From positions 1,116,001-1,180,000 of the forward strand of contig OY730173.1 in the NCBI GenBank assembly GCA_963422465.1: a stretch of DNA of 64,000 nt, read 5' to 3'. Positions within the stretch are counted from its first letter, which is position 1; every line of letters starts with the position of its first letter. The position numbers were made by a program, and so were the translations under genes. Below are positions 12,165-23,700 of the stretch, one piece after another. Origin of the DNA: Lichina pygmaea. Taxonomy: Eukaryota > Ascomycota > Lichinomycetes > Lichinales > Lichinaceae. Below the pieces are notes generated by a model. The model did no database searches and was not told the DNA's origin. It saw only the letters and a list, made by a program, of their open reading frames with translations.

Positions 12165-13270
12165 ATTGGTTGAATTCCTACATGATTCTAGCACTAGTGG
12201 ATCTAGACTATGCTGGGTCAACTATTAAGCTAGGCTAGGAAAACTCAAAAAGAGTGAAAAATCTTTCCCCAGTGTCTCACCAGTGCTATCCTGTCAAGTA
12301 ACTGTAGAACATGGAGGGTGACTGGCTAGTAGCCAGCTTCCAGCTACTCCTGAGCCCAGGAGAACTGGGGAAGGACACTGTGGCGCAGAATCCACACTGT
12401 GAGTGTGGCGGCAGACTGTGGTTGTGAAGTCATCGCCTGGTAGTCAGTAGTAGACGCAGTGGTGTGTAGACTGCGGCGTGCCCAGTGGAGACGTGGGCAG
12501 TCCACAACTACATGCTTAGCTGTTTCCCATTGCACCCCACAGCTGCAAGCTGGTGTTGGGAAGCCGGGGACCCGACGCTTGCAGAGGAAGGCTGCCAGCC
12601 CGATCTTACCTGTACGGACCTGTGTCAGAATACTGCTCTGGGCCTTCAACAAGCCAGCGTGGAGCTGGAGTGCCGACTGGTACGGCATCTTGTCAGGCTT
12701 CCAGTTGTCTCTTCCGCCAGGGTCCGAGTCTAGCAGCTGGACTGTTGGTGGGGGTCCTCCGTGTAGCTCGTGCCATCGTTCCCAGCACCATTGCTCTGCC
12801 AGCTGGCGTGCTTGCCAGACTGTTCTGGGAGGGGTGCCTGGGTGGGGGGGGGGGGGGGGGGGTGACGGTGGGGTGGCTGTCGGCCCACGGGGGGTTTCCT
12901 AGGTGTCCCGTCGTAGCCTCCAGTGCCCTCCGGGGCCAAAGCATTGCTTTGGCCCAGAGGTGTCGTGCTTGGCCCGGCGAGGTGCCGGCACCGCGACGTC
13001 GTCCCCGCCGTGGGGCTAGGTGGTGCCTGAGCCAGTCGCAGGCTTCCCGGACCTCGGCCTGGACCCCGGAGGCCTCCATTCGGGTGCGCGCTTGCAGCTG
13101 CAGTCGTGCCATATGTGCCTGTAGTGGTGGGACCGCCGCTTCGCTCTCCAGTTGGTGCCGGCTTGTTGCCTTGAAGCCGCCAGTGACTGACTGTAGGCAG
13201 CGCTGTTGTTGTTGTCACTCCAAGGCGTCGCCAATCCAGTGCCGGTGGGCCGGCCAGAGGACAGTATTTT
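12165..13270 (-). mobile_element. LINE (non-LTR retrotransposon) 3' remnant, copy A
   Basis: The minus strand encodes the end of a fungal LINE ORF2. Downstream of an RNase-H-like linker it reads KMPYQSALQLHAGLLKAQ, TGKIGLAAFLCKRRVPGF and a zinc-knuckle-like CSCGVQWETAKHVVVDCP (C-x-C-x7-H-x4-C), the usual C-terminus of Tad1-like LINEs. A copy with clearly related protein and flanking sequence lies at 40.5-41.3 kb. No upstream reverse transcriptase or endonuclease is present, so the copy is 5'-truncated. It carries a run of 19 G (about 12844-12862). The 3' end near 12165-12235 shares an A/T-rich trailer (GATTATGCTGGGT-like) with copy B. The 5' limit is approximate. Confidence 0.68.
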
Positions 13271-14190
13271 CAACCCTTCTCTCTTCTCCCATCACAAATT
13301 CTGGTATTCATTGTATAGTCTTGTTATTTTCCAACTTACTAGTTGGTGTTTCTGTGTTCTCTTGAGTGGGAGGATATGAGACCAAGTGAGACAAGGTGAT
13401 ATAGTATGACATGACATGAGATAGGATGAAGTGAGACAAGAATAGATAACATGAGATGGTATAAGACATGATGTGACATGACAGACATAAAATATGTAGC
13501 ACTGTCTTGTCTACCAACTCTTCTGCATGAAATTCCAGTGTGGGCAAACATCACTGATCCTGATTGGACTTATCTTATTCTCTATCCTCCCCCATCCTTC
13601 CATCTTTCCATCCTTTTGTTCTTCTATCCTTCCAACCTTCCACCAAATCAATAAAAGAAGAAACAATCCAGGCTTTTCATCTTACCTTACCATAACACAC
13701 ATTAGACAGATTTTATATACTGTACAGCAGCCCAATCAAGAAGATATTGACAGGAAAGAGAGAGAGAGAGAGAGAGAGAGGGCTCCACTCTGTAACATCA
13801 TGCATAAAAAAGATCAGATCAGATCAGATCAGATTAGACAACACTTTTTTCTTTGAAATTAGCTTGGGAAATCAGCTTGGGTATCTGAATGAGGTGGCAT
13901 ACAAGACTGCTCTGAAAAAAAGAGGGAGAGAGCTCTGGTGAGACGCTAAATCAACAGACAACAAAGTTTTCTCTGGCTGTGATGCAAATGCCACGCAAAG
14001 AATGATTACGAGGATGTAATGAAGAGCGAGAGAAAGAAGAACAGGGTTGTTCTGAACATCATTCATGAGTGCTGTCATGCTTGGCCAACTCCTTGAAGAT
14101 CGCCACGTTGGTCGACGTGAATGTATCCAGAGACGTCGGCGATACCTGGATTGCGTCACGAGGGAGCAGGGTCATCGGTCAGCCTTGAGA
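13271..14190. other. Low-complexity intergenic DNA
   Basis: There is a degenerate GANAT/GACATGA series at about 13375-13490, a (GA)n tract at 13756-13782, and (GATCA)n at 13811-13834. No gene is recognised. An alternative last exon of the neighbouring membrane-protein gene could reach into about 14100-14190. Confidence 0.5.
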
Positions 14191-15768
14191 TCACATGTGC
14201 TTGAGATGTAAGAAAGTCTGGAAAAGAGAGAAGGGTTGGATATCCGGACGCGTACAGTATCCAGAACCATCGCCAACATCGCTGTGTGGCGGGGCAATCT
14301 CAATGTCGGATATTGTCCGCTCGGTGATCTTGTACAGCTCGACCGGCGCGCTGGGACGCCGCCGGCCAGCGGCGACGTACTGCACCGCCGTCCTTGTCGA
14401 CGACGATCCGAATGTCTTCGTATCGTTCCAGGCCGCCGCGGACGACTCCAGAGCGCGCGGAAAGGTCTTCTGGATCAGGATCTTCAGACACGGCATGCAT
14501 ACGCAGGCGATGCCCACATTGACCTCGACGACGCTAACAAAGGTAAGAGTCGGCCAAGGTGTGCGCGTCTTTCTGCTAACCCATAGAGACATACCTCCAC
14601 AAGATGGTGTCGAACTCGGCCCAGGTCACATCCGACGTCCGAAAAGATTCAACGGCTTCTTTGAGTCGGATGATGCTGACGATGCAGACGCTGTCCTTGG
14701 TCAACCTTGCTCCGCTAGCCGGCGGTCGGGGCACAGCACGTACAAGGAGCCCGTCATAAAAACACCAGTCAAGGCAATCTTCTGCTTTCTTGGGATGGTC
14801 AAGAAGAACCACACCACTGGCATTGGCACGACGAGGACGAGGATGTCGGTGAGGACGTTGAACGAGGCGCCGGTGATCACCATGGCTTTGATGTTGAGAC
14901 ACGAGCCGCCTCGGTACGTGATGTCCCATATCTTCCTCCTCGGAGTGCAAGCAAAGGTGATGGTGAAGAAGCCGGCAACGGCGTAGCCGCCCGAGAAGAT
15001 GATGAGCGCGATGGCGGCAAATCTCGTTTTGGTCGATATGCCCAAGAGTCGGATGTAGAGAAGGAGGATGGTGAGCTTGACGAGGAATATCAACGGCGGG
15101 TACATCGACGTGACCACGACGTTCATCTAGGCCACGGACTCGGTCAACTTGGACACCGTGCTCGTCCCCTGTTCGGGGCGTGGCTCACCCTCAAGAAGCC
15201 CGGAGCAAAAGTAGTGAAAGGAACATCCCACATGTGTTTCCCCAAGCCCAGCTCGGTCACTGTCGAGAGAGGGATCAGCAAGGATCGTCTGCCAAGGCAC
15301 CTTGGTGGCTCACGTTTCATGCTGGAGACCGAGAACGCAATAGACAGCAGCTGAGACCTTGTAAGCTTCCGAACAAGGCCTGCGCCCGACCTCCAGGCGT
15401 GGACGGATCCTTCATACCAGCGCCAGGACGCATGTCACTGCCACGAGTCAGCTCCAATTGACAAAGGGGCGGAGGGCTTTGGTCGTCGTACGATCATCCC
15501 AGGCGACCTTCTTGACCAGGTAGATCTGGCTGTAGAGTCGCAAGGAGACAAAGATTCCGGCAATCGTCAAGCACGCAATGTTCGTCGCCAACAGTTGGCC
15601 GGCTCGCGAGACAGGATCTTCGTAGTTCGGAACGACGCCGGGAGGAGGGGAGAAAGGGTTCATGCCCGGTGTCATGCCGAAGCTCGTCCCCGCCCCGAAG
15701 CTGGGAGGCGGGCTAGAAGGGAAGCCTTGACCCATCGGAGGCATCTTGCCTGGGCCATCTGCGGACAT
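14191..15768 (-). CDS. PTH11-like seven-transmembrane (fungal rhodopsin-domain) protein
   Basis: Seven exons (15768-15492, 15437-15418, 15350-15314, 15259-15189, 15126-14744, 14690-14595, 14533-14191) sum to 1227 nt, 408 aa. Two exons are only 20 and 37 nt; they are needed to restore the hallmark order VAWDD-LTCVLALLLSIAFSV and then TELGLGKHMWDVP (GxGxHxW). Further family blocks are FLVKLTILLLYIRLLGI, ASFNVLTDILVLVVPMPVVW, FVCIVSIIRLKEAV and EVNVGIACVCMPCLKIL. The N-terminus is Pro/Gly/Met-rich (MSADGPGKMPPMGQGFP) and lacks a CFEM domain. Family members are plasma-membrane receptor-like proteins, some involved in surface sensing; no ligand can be inferred. The C-terminus is uncertain: a 38-nt intron (GTACGC to TTTTCCAG) could replace the last residues. 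Confidence 0.82.
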
Positions 15769-16672
15769 GTCGTCGACGTTCGCACGCCAACGATGAGCGG
15801 AGGCGCAGAGACGCCGCTCGGCCCTACGCTGTGATTCCCTCCACTCCGGCTGCCGGCGCTCGACGGGCTTTAGCCTAAATTGACATCAGCACAAGGTGAC
15901 CGGCTGCGCCTATGAGAAGCGAGCGAGTGGCGCATACAGAACCGAGCGACAAAACGCACAAGGCGATAGAAACGATATAGGCTGAAGCCAGCAAAGCGCG
16001 TCAATGGCGAGTCGAAGCGATGCAAGACGCTGCGGTCGTCCGCGAGGAAGCGAAGCCAAGGGTACCTCGAGCTGGTGGTGCGTACTGTACGTCGCAGCAT
16101 CCTCGGCACAGTACCGTGCGGGCCAGCGGATTCCGAACCTTCAACGGCGCCATCCATCCAAGCTTTGAACCTTATGGCTTCTCCACGTAGAGAAGTGCCG
16201 TGGCCACGCACTCGCATGGCCTGGAGCGGACACGACTGTGAGAAGCGCAGAGGCCCTCTGGCCACGGGCCGGATCGCGGGGTTGAACTGCTGCAGTAGCT
16301 ATCAAGACAACGAGCAGCAGGAGCAGAGGGCGGAATGTTGCATATCGACTTCCCGTCCCACACACTCGACTGGGCCGATCCGTGTTCTGCGGCTTCCCAT
16401 GGTCTCAGTCCTTCCCCACGGTGGCCAATTGCCAGAAGACGTCGTGACGCGGATTCTGCAGCATTCTTCTGCCAGAAGAACTTGCGAAGAGAATCTCTCT
16501 TGGTCTGATAGACTGCGACTAGGTCTTTTTGCAGCTGTAGCCAATTGGGTACGGTATTCGTGCTGTAGCCCACTGCAAAGCGTGTAAGTATCCACTGGGG
16601 CGCAAGGTCCAGGCCCGTCCCGCGACTAACTCGACGTCTCCAACAGAAACAGTGAATAGCTTTGTGGAAGTG
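15769..16672. other. Intergenic, nothing recognised
   Basis: Several frames of 90-170 codons overlap here on both strands, but none shows a domain, conserved motif or clean exon structure. They look like GC-rich shadow frames. Confidence 0.5.
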
Positions 16673-17801
16673 TGGAGTATCCATGCCAGTAGGGGGGCCT
16701 ACCCCCCTTCCCCTACCCTTCGGTACATCTGAAGCACCTTCCTCTGAAGGAGGGTGTTGATCATGTCAATAGACATTAGGTGAATGAATATGTTCACCTG
16801 ATAGAATTGACCATGATGCCTATAACTCCACAACACGACAACTACTTAGATCACAATGTGACTGGCTGATTCAATTCTCCTGCTTCAGGACTACAATCAC
16901 TGAAATTGTAGATCTCTCAATGACCCACGAGAGTGAAAACTCCGTAAAACAAGAAAGAGTGAGTGACAAAAAGTGTTCATGTCTGAAAGAATTGAAGTGG
17001 GCAACTCAAGGCGACGGCAGGGCCAGGGCTGAGCCTGGCTTAGTCAGTGGTGTTAGTCAGCTAGATAGTGGGCCATACAGCCCTCGGGTCCGAGAAGGCG
17101 TCAATGATCATCTTCTCCTCTCTCAGAGCAGGCCATTACCTTGTAGCTCCAGCAGCAGCTACGGTATAGTAGCTACAGCAGCTACTCAACAATGTCAGCA
17201 GAGTTAGGGAGAGCCTTAATGTCGGGAATGATAGAACAAGAGTAGGGGATTCAGATAAGCACATAAGAATTACTACTTGCCAATCTAGTCGTGGAGTTAT
17301 AAGCATTTGAAACTGTCACTGTCAAAGATTTGTCATTGAGATTGTCAGGAGCTGGTTGCTCGACCGGGCGCTTAGTCAGTTAGATCCTGACCAGGCAGGC
17401 GGGTGCAGTCGCACTTATCTATCGTGAGTACGAAGATGTCGGGCACTAAGCCCAGACATGGTAGCCTTTTGGCTCAGTTCCGCTCTAGCCTACTTCGTAC
17501 GACTGCGCGCGACAGAGATGATGACTACAATAGCTTCTCAGTTGTAGCAAAACGATCACGAAATATACAACTTCGGAGAATGTAGTACCGAAGCAGGAGA
17601 ATCAAACAAGCCAGGTACATTTTGATTGATTTGTTGATTCTGTTGCGGAGTTGTAGGCATTGCAATCAATCATATCAAACGAACATGTTCATTCACCTGA
17701 CTTGTTCATTGACATGATCAACACCCTTCTTTGGAGGAGGGTGTTCCAGACATACCAAAGGGCAGGAGGAGGGTAGGCTCCCCAATGGCACAGGTACTCC
17801 A
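16673..17801. mobile_element. 1.13 kb long-TIR element, probably a non-autonomous DNA transposon
   Basis: The two ends are imperfect inverted repeats about 240 bp long. The left arm (about 16673-16913) begins TGGAGTATCCATGCC. The right arm (about 17564-17801), read inverted, begins TGGAGTACCTGTGCC. Shared blocks include GGGTGTTGATCATGTCAAT, AGGTGAATGAA with ATGTTC, CTACAACTCC and GATTCTCCTGCTTC. The central roughly 650 bp has no convincing coding sequence. A target-site duplication is not evident at the chosen ends. The structure is that of a fold-back or MITE-like non-autonomous element; the superfamily cannot be assigned. The repeats are diverged by point differences and small gaps, so it is not a recent insertion. 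Confidence 0.62.
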
Positions 17802-20773
17802 TATGATACAGGGTAAGTAAGCGCACGGGACATCCGCTGAAAAGTGACCCAGAGCCTTGATTTTCGGTCCGGCTGCCGTCAACCGACCACGAAACAGTAC
17901 GTGTTCGCGACCGAGATATATCTTGGTTGGGACTACGGAAGTACGTAGTTCAAAGGAAGCCCGGACGAAAGAGCGGGCCCTCTCCCCGGCCACTGTTTTG
18001 AATGGTGTCGAGACGGAAACGGCCCCGGACTTGGCCCCCACAGCCCCGAGCGCCACATCAAAGCGCGAACGTCAGGGACCAGAGCAGAGGGAAATGTGCG
18101 ATCATCGACACAGCAGAAGTCTGCCGTATTCTCCAACACGTCCACTTGAAGAGCAATGTGACGAAGCCCACAAGGGTGTTAAATCACCACGACTTCGAGT
18201 CGCCAGTCACTTCTCAACAGCTTCGATAGCAAGGTGCCTTGTCACGAGGAGGCTGGCCATGAGGACCGGCCAGAGCTTTCCCGACAGTGCGAGACGCTGC
18301 ATCTCGGCACGCTCGGTACGTATGTACATACGTACATACGTAGCCATCCCGCCGGTTGCATGCTTAACTCCGGACTGTATTTCGTAAGCAGACAGGAAGG
18401 ACGGCAGTTCCGTGTGGGGGGTGGCGGCATTATCATGGCGTCGGAACAATAACTCCAAAGGCCGATGACTCTGTAAGCATAACGCTACGCTACGGCAAGG
18501 ATCGCAAGAGGATGATGATGCTCGAAAGATGACGGTTGATGTTGGAATAGATTCGTTGTCGTCGCTGCGACCCCTGTCGTGTCTGTAATTGCACGAATGT
18601 GAGTTATGCTTGATATCCACCCGTGTTAGCCTATGGCTCGCCTATTCAGAGTTGCCGTACCCCGTACGAAGGTACATACGTACTTCTGTACCTGCCACAC
18701 CTGCCTACGAGTAAATACTCGTATTAGGCGGAGGGAAGCCTAAGTCCACCGGGCATCAAAGGCCATACGGTACATACGTACGTACGTATCACTTACTGTG
18801 CGGCTTGTAGTAAGACCAGTAGCAACACCTTGACGTAGCCATTGAAACTGGACTCGAACAGCCTTCGAACAGCATCCGCTCGGCGATGCCGTTGACGATC
18901 AAGTGATCGTATGAGCCGCTGGAGCCGGAACTCATATCCGGCTCTACCACACCTCAACCCTTCTTGGGGACTACTGTATCCCGTACATACGTAGATGGTC
19001 ACACCGCAGATCAACACCTCCACCGTGACGGCTGCAGTGAGCCGGATGAGCTTTTCTCCCGCGGTGCCGAACAAGCTCCGACTTACATACGTACGTACCC
19101 CCGACATGGGTGGCTTCAGTAAAAGCAAGGTGCCAAGGCCCAATTGCTGGATCAGTAGCATCTGGACCGTGTAAGGGCTCAACAAAAGTGAGATCTGGAT
19201 CTCGTACGGCCAGGTACTGTACGGAGTACGAGGTACGCCTCTACCATGCAGTCAGGCCCCAAAAAGTTGAGCTCAATCTTCCGGTACCTAGATGGACGAG
19301 AGTACTTACGTACCTAAGTACCGTTCGAGTACTTCCGTACGTAGTGTAGCTTAATAGTACACAAAAGCAAAGAACAGAAGCAAACGCTCCGGCCTCGGAC
19401 TGAAAGTAGTAAAAGTCATGAGTATGCCGCCGTGGTCAATTTGCCCCATTAAAGTACAACCACAGGTACGAAGTAGAGAAGGACAGACACTGCCTCATGC
19501 TCTTGAAAAAGTACACCCAGAGGTGTACGTACGTACTACCGGTACGTACCAGCACCCCTGTACTGTACCTCCGTACCTTATGTACAAAATATACGCAACG
19601 TACGGAAGTACTCCGTACATACGTACTGTATGACCTACGAAGGAGCCGATCAAGCTTCAGACTCACTCCTCCCTCCCTAGCGTGGACTGGCAAGTCCGCC
19701 TGGCAGGAAATGACTCAGCGCGCTGAGTCATCAGCTGTCGGCGGAGGCCGGTCCGAGGGCCGAGATCCCCTACAGTACGTAAGTACCTTCGTTACCTACC
19801 AGTGCACCGTACCTCGTACGTTCGTACCTCGTACGTTCGTACCTCCATACACCCCGTGCCGCTACCTATTCTGTTCAGTTCGCTCAGTTTGTTCTCTCCG
19901 TCCTGTTCTGCAAAGACGAGGGTATGACATGATGTCTGAAAAGAGTACTTCCGTACACTGCACTCTACCACGGTAGCAAGGACTAGAAAAAGCTCGGTGG
20001 TAGAACTTGTGCACTCTTTGAATACACTTGATCTGTCATGATCAGAAGAGTAAGTAAATCAAAGATGGTGGGAACAGAAAGGATAGGAGCAGGAGGACAC
20101 TTGCGAATGATATGAGAAAAAGAAACAGGAGAAGATGGAAACAGAAAAGAGATGGAAGCGGGTGGAAGCAAGATGAGGGGTGATACCAGAGAGAGAGAGA
20201 GAGAGAAAGAGAGATTGATTAATTGACAGATCAATCATCCAAGCAACCATACAACTCGCATTCTTCTACAGGCTCTTGACAGTTTCCTTTCTCCTGTCAT
20301 CCTCTCGACCTTTGTTCTCTAGTACTTGTCATACAGCATGAGCACTTGGCATGGATGCACTTGTCGTAGAATACTCGTACAGGTACTTATCACCGACCAC
20401 AACCACATTGTCGTCAGGCACAAGCATTCGTCATCAAGTACAAACACTTGTCGGTCGCAGAGCACGTTGTCGTAGAGCGCATCGTCGTAGAGCACATCGT
20501 CATAGAACGCCCGTCATGAAGCAACCGTCATAAAGCACCTTTCACAGATGCAGCAGCGACAAAATCCCCACATTGTCCATGCGTGCATGACATAATCACA
20601 TCCAGACAGCTATATCGCCACATGCTCAGATCTCTCTCGTTAACATGCATGGAGAATGGCACATTATAGACCGCAAGTATAGACCGCAGATGTAAACCGT
20701 TTTAACCGCATGACTCCAAGGGGGTACTGTACGACGTCAAGGACAGGGCGGGGTGCGAACGCTGCAGTAACGC
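17802..20773. other. 3 kb gene-poor tract rich in TACGTA palindromes
   Basis: No gene is recognised. GTACGTA, TACGTACGTA and GTACGGTAC-type palindromes recur at about 18315-18345, 18660-18790, 19085-19345, 19520-19630 and 19775-19850. Short frames here are Tyr/Val/Arg-rich artefacts of this motif. A degenerate minisatellite of 14-20 nt units (GTCGTAGAGCACATC-like) occupies about 20330-20545. Confidence 0.55.
20330..20545. repeat. Degenerate minisatellite (GTCGTAGAGCACATC-like units)
   Basis: Successive units such as GTCGTAGAGCGCATC, GTCGTAGAGCACATC, GTCATAGAACGCCC and GTCATAAAGCACC are arranged head to tail. Earlier units (CACTTGTCGTAGAATACTC, CATTCGTCATCAAGTACAAA) are more diverged. Confidence 0.55.
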
Positions 20774-23700
20774 TCACTTGCCCCTGCGCCTCCGTTTCGA
20801 TGCTGTCTTCCTCGTCGTCTCTTTCGTCGCCGTTGGCGTCGACGATGGCTGTAGATGAGCGCCGTCAAGCGAGTCGACGAGACCGTTGCCGTTTGTGGAT
20901 TGGTCGACGACGACGGCGTCCTCGCTGGCGTGGGCGTCTTGGTCTTGGACGTCATCGTCATTCTCGCCCTCGCCCTCGCCCTCGCCCTCGTTTCCCTCTC
21001 GGTTGGCCCCTGCCGGTCGCCGTTTCCGCTTCGCTCCTTCTTTCAGCCGGCCCAAGGCTCCCTCGATCCGGCGGCTGGGGGGCTTGCGCGAGGCCGCCGC
21101 CGCCGCAGCCGCAACCGCCGCCGCCGCCGCCCCCACTAGCCCTCTCGACGATCTCTCGTGTATGCGACGAGGAGCGAAAGCTCCGGCTCCCGTGCCGCCG
21201 CTGAAGAACGCAGTGAGGTTGCTCTGGGTGCCCTCGTGTTCTCGTCGGTTCATGTCCCGGATGACGGGCACGAGAACCTCGTCCGTGCGCTCCTTGCTCC
21301 AGCCGATCGTTGACACGAGAAAGCCGCGGATGGCGTCGAGGTCCGGGACGCCCCACTGGAAGACTTCTGCCGACGAATCCACTTCCGGGTGGAGGTAGGC
21401 TTCCGTCACGGCCAAGGACGGGAACGCGGGAGGGAGAAAGACGCGAGCTGCGTTCCGACGCTGCAGGGAAGGAGGGAAAGGTCAGCCACCGGACCCAGGC
21501 TGCCGGATCAACTTTCCGTCTTCCACATTCAGGGCGCAGGGCTCACGAATTTCTTTCGAAACGGCGACTTCCTGTCGTCCGGCTCTTTCACGCCGCTCTG
21601 CACGCCTTGCCACCAGTCCCTGAAGTCTTCCAAGCCCGTGTCAGAGTTGAACTCGGACAAGATCTCAAGCGCCGTGACGGGCCCGACCCCGGGGATCCCC
21701 TCGGCGTAGTCGCTGCCCAGAAGATGAGCGAAGCGCACGAGCTTGTTGCGGTCGAGGTCAAACTCCCTCTCCAGATCGTTAGCGAGATAGCACTCGACGA
21801 ATTTGGCCTGGTTGAACGTGTTCTTGTAGATCCGTGTGCCGCCGAAGAGGAAGCAGTCCGAGTCGTCCGTCACGATCCCGTCCACAAGGCCCAGCCTGAC
21901 GAGCTCGGCGCACTGCGCTTCGGCCTCCATCGGCGCGGTGATGTACGGCAGCCCGAATAGCGTGAGCAACTGTTGACATTCGGTGATCATGATGTTGCTG
22001 ACTTCGTCCGCGTCCCTCCGATCCTTCTTCTGCTGGGAGCGTAGCGCTCGCAGTTCCCGTTCGTAGTCTTCGTGATTCTGGGCCTTGGACTTGTGATTCA
22101 ACGACGACGCAAACCGGGCGTGCTCTTCGGCTTCGGCTGCCAGCTGCTGGAACAACTGATCGTCTTCCGGGTCGGAGTACTCGTCGGCGCCTTCCTCCTT
22201 GATGCCTAGACCGGCCGCGTCTGCTCCATCGGCTGGCGACGGAGAGGCAGGCAACAGCGCCTGACCTTCCTCGGCTGCTCGTTCAATGGACGTGACGTCT
22301 GCACTTGGCATGACATCTTCAAATTCTGGCGACGGTGATCTTGTCTGCGCCGTAACACTAAGCTGTCTCACGGAACCCTCCCCTGTGCTCGGATCCTTGG
22401 CGGCTGTTGCGTCTTCCTCGTGGGACGGGTCTTCTTGGATTGCGCGAGTTTCGTACCCCTGGACCGTCTCAGTCTTTTCGGATTCAGGAAATGCACGAAG
22501 AGCAGTAGCTCCAGCTCCGGCTCCGGCGACTGCCTCTTTCGGCCCTTCATCGTCCGACTCGATCTCGATGACCTCCTTGGCTTGGTGCGTCTGAAGAACT
22601 GGCGGCTCATTATCCCGTTCAAGGCCGGCGTCACGACTTTGCCTTTGTTCCAAGGCCTCCTGCGCTTGCAGGTCCTGCCGCACATTCCCGGAGAACCACG
22701 GAGGGAGAGGCAGGGCCTTCTTCTGCTTCGGCTCAGCGGGCTCATGCTCAAAACCACCTGCGTCGTCTGGAGCATGGGTCTGGGTCGAAATCGACGTGAG
22801 CTTTTCAAAGGGCAATGGGCCGACAGAGGGGTCAGCGTGCGCCTGCTTGGAGGAAGCCCGAGCCGATCGTGCGGCAGATAGCTTGCGCTGCTCTGCTGGC
22901 GCTTCGAGTGTGGCGTTGCCTGACCTTGCCGCCGTCCGACGGGCATTGGCCAGTGCAGCGTGTAGGTCCATGTCGTCGTCGCCGCAGTCTTCGGGTGGGA
23001 ACTCGCCAGCAGCGCCGCTTTTGAACAAATCTCCTCCTGCCAACTTCGGTGTCTGAGGTGACTCAACAATCTCGACAGCGTCACGACCATCTTGGGCGGG
23101 ATCTGGAGTCTGAATTTGATGGGATGCATCCTGATGATGGCTGTCCAAGGACATGGCGATGGCGCGTTTGAGCTCATCATCCTCGTCATCATCATCATGA
23201 TGCAGAGCCGGTTCGTTAAGCAAAGACTCTACAGCTAGGTCGCGCACCTCGTCTCCTGCCCTCTCGTCGTCGGCATCGACAAAGAGCGAGTCAGGCTCTC
23301 CCGAAGCCTGCTCGTCGACAGCCCCAGCGGTCTTCCTCCGAGCCTCATAGAGCGCACCTCGCCGCTCAGCTATCCGGTCTGGAGAATGATCACGCGGCCG
23401 CTTGAGCTTTGGCAGTCGATTGAGCCCTTCGATTGGCACATCTTCGAAGCCGTCATTTTGATCCTCCCAGCGACCATCATCATCATCGTCATCATCTGCG
23501 ACCGTCGGCTTCCTGGCCAAGGTGTCGACATCGATCGGCTTGTTTCTATCCCCTTCCTTGCTGCCAGAGACGACGCCGAGCGCCCAACCACCCTCGACGG
23601 AACTGTTCTTGACCAAGACGTACTCTCTGCCCTTCTCGCCCGCGATCCGAGCCGCACCGGTCGCAGGATCCAGCACATCGGCCCCATCAGCCCCGTTTAG

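Noticed and set aside
15870-16670. Overlapping frames of 130-170 codons
   Set aside because: No motif, no consistent exon structure, and frames on both strands overlap each other; treated as chance.
20330-20545. CRISPR-like array
   Set aside because: Units are adjacent, degenerate and of varying length, without unique spacers, and the genome is eukaryotic.
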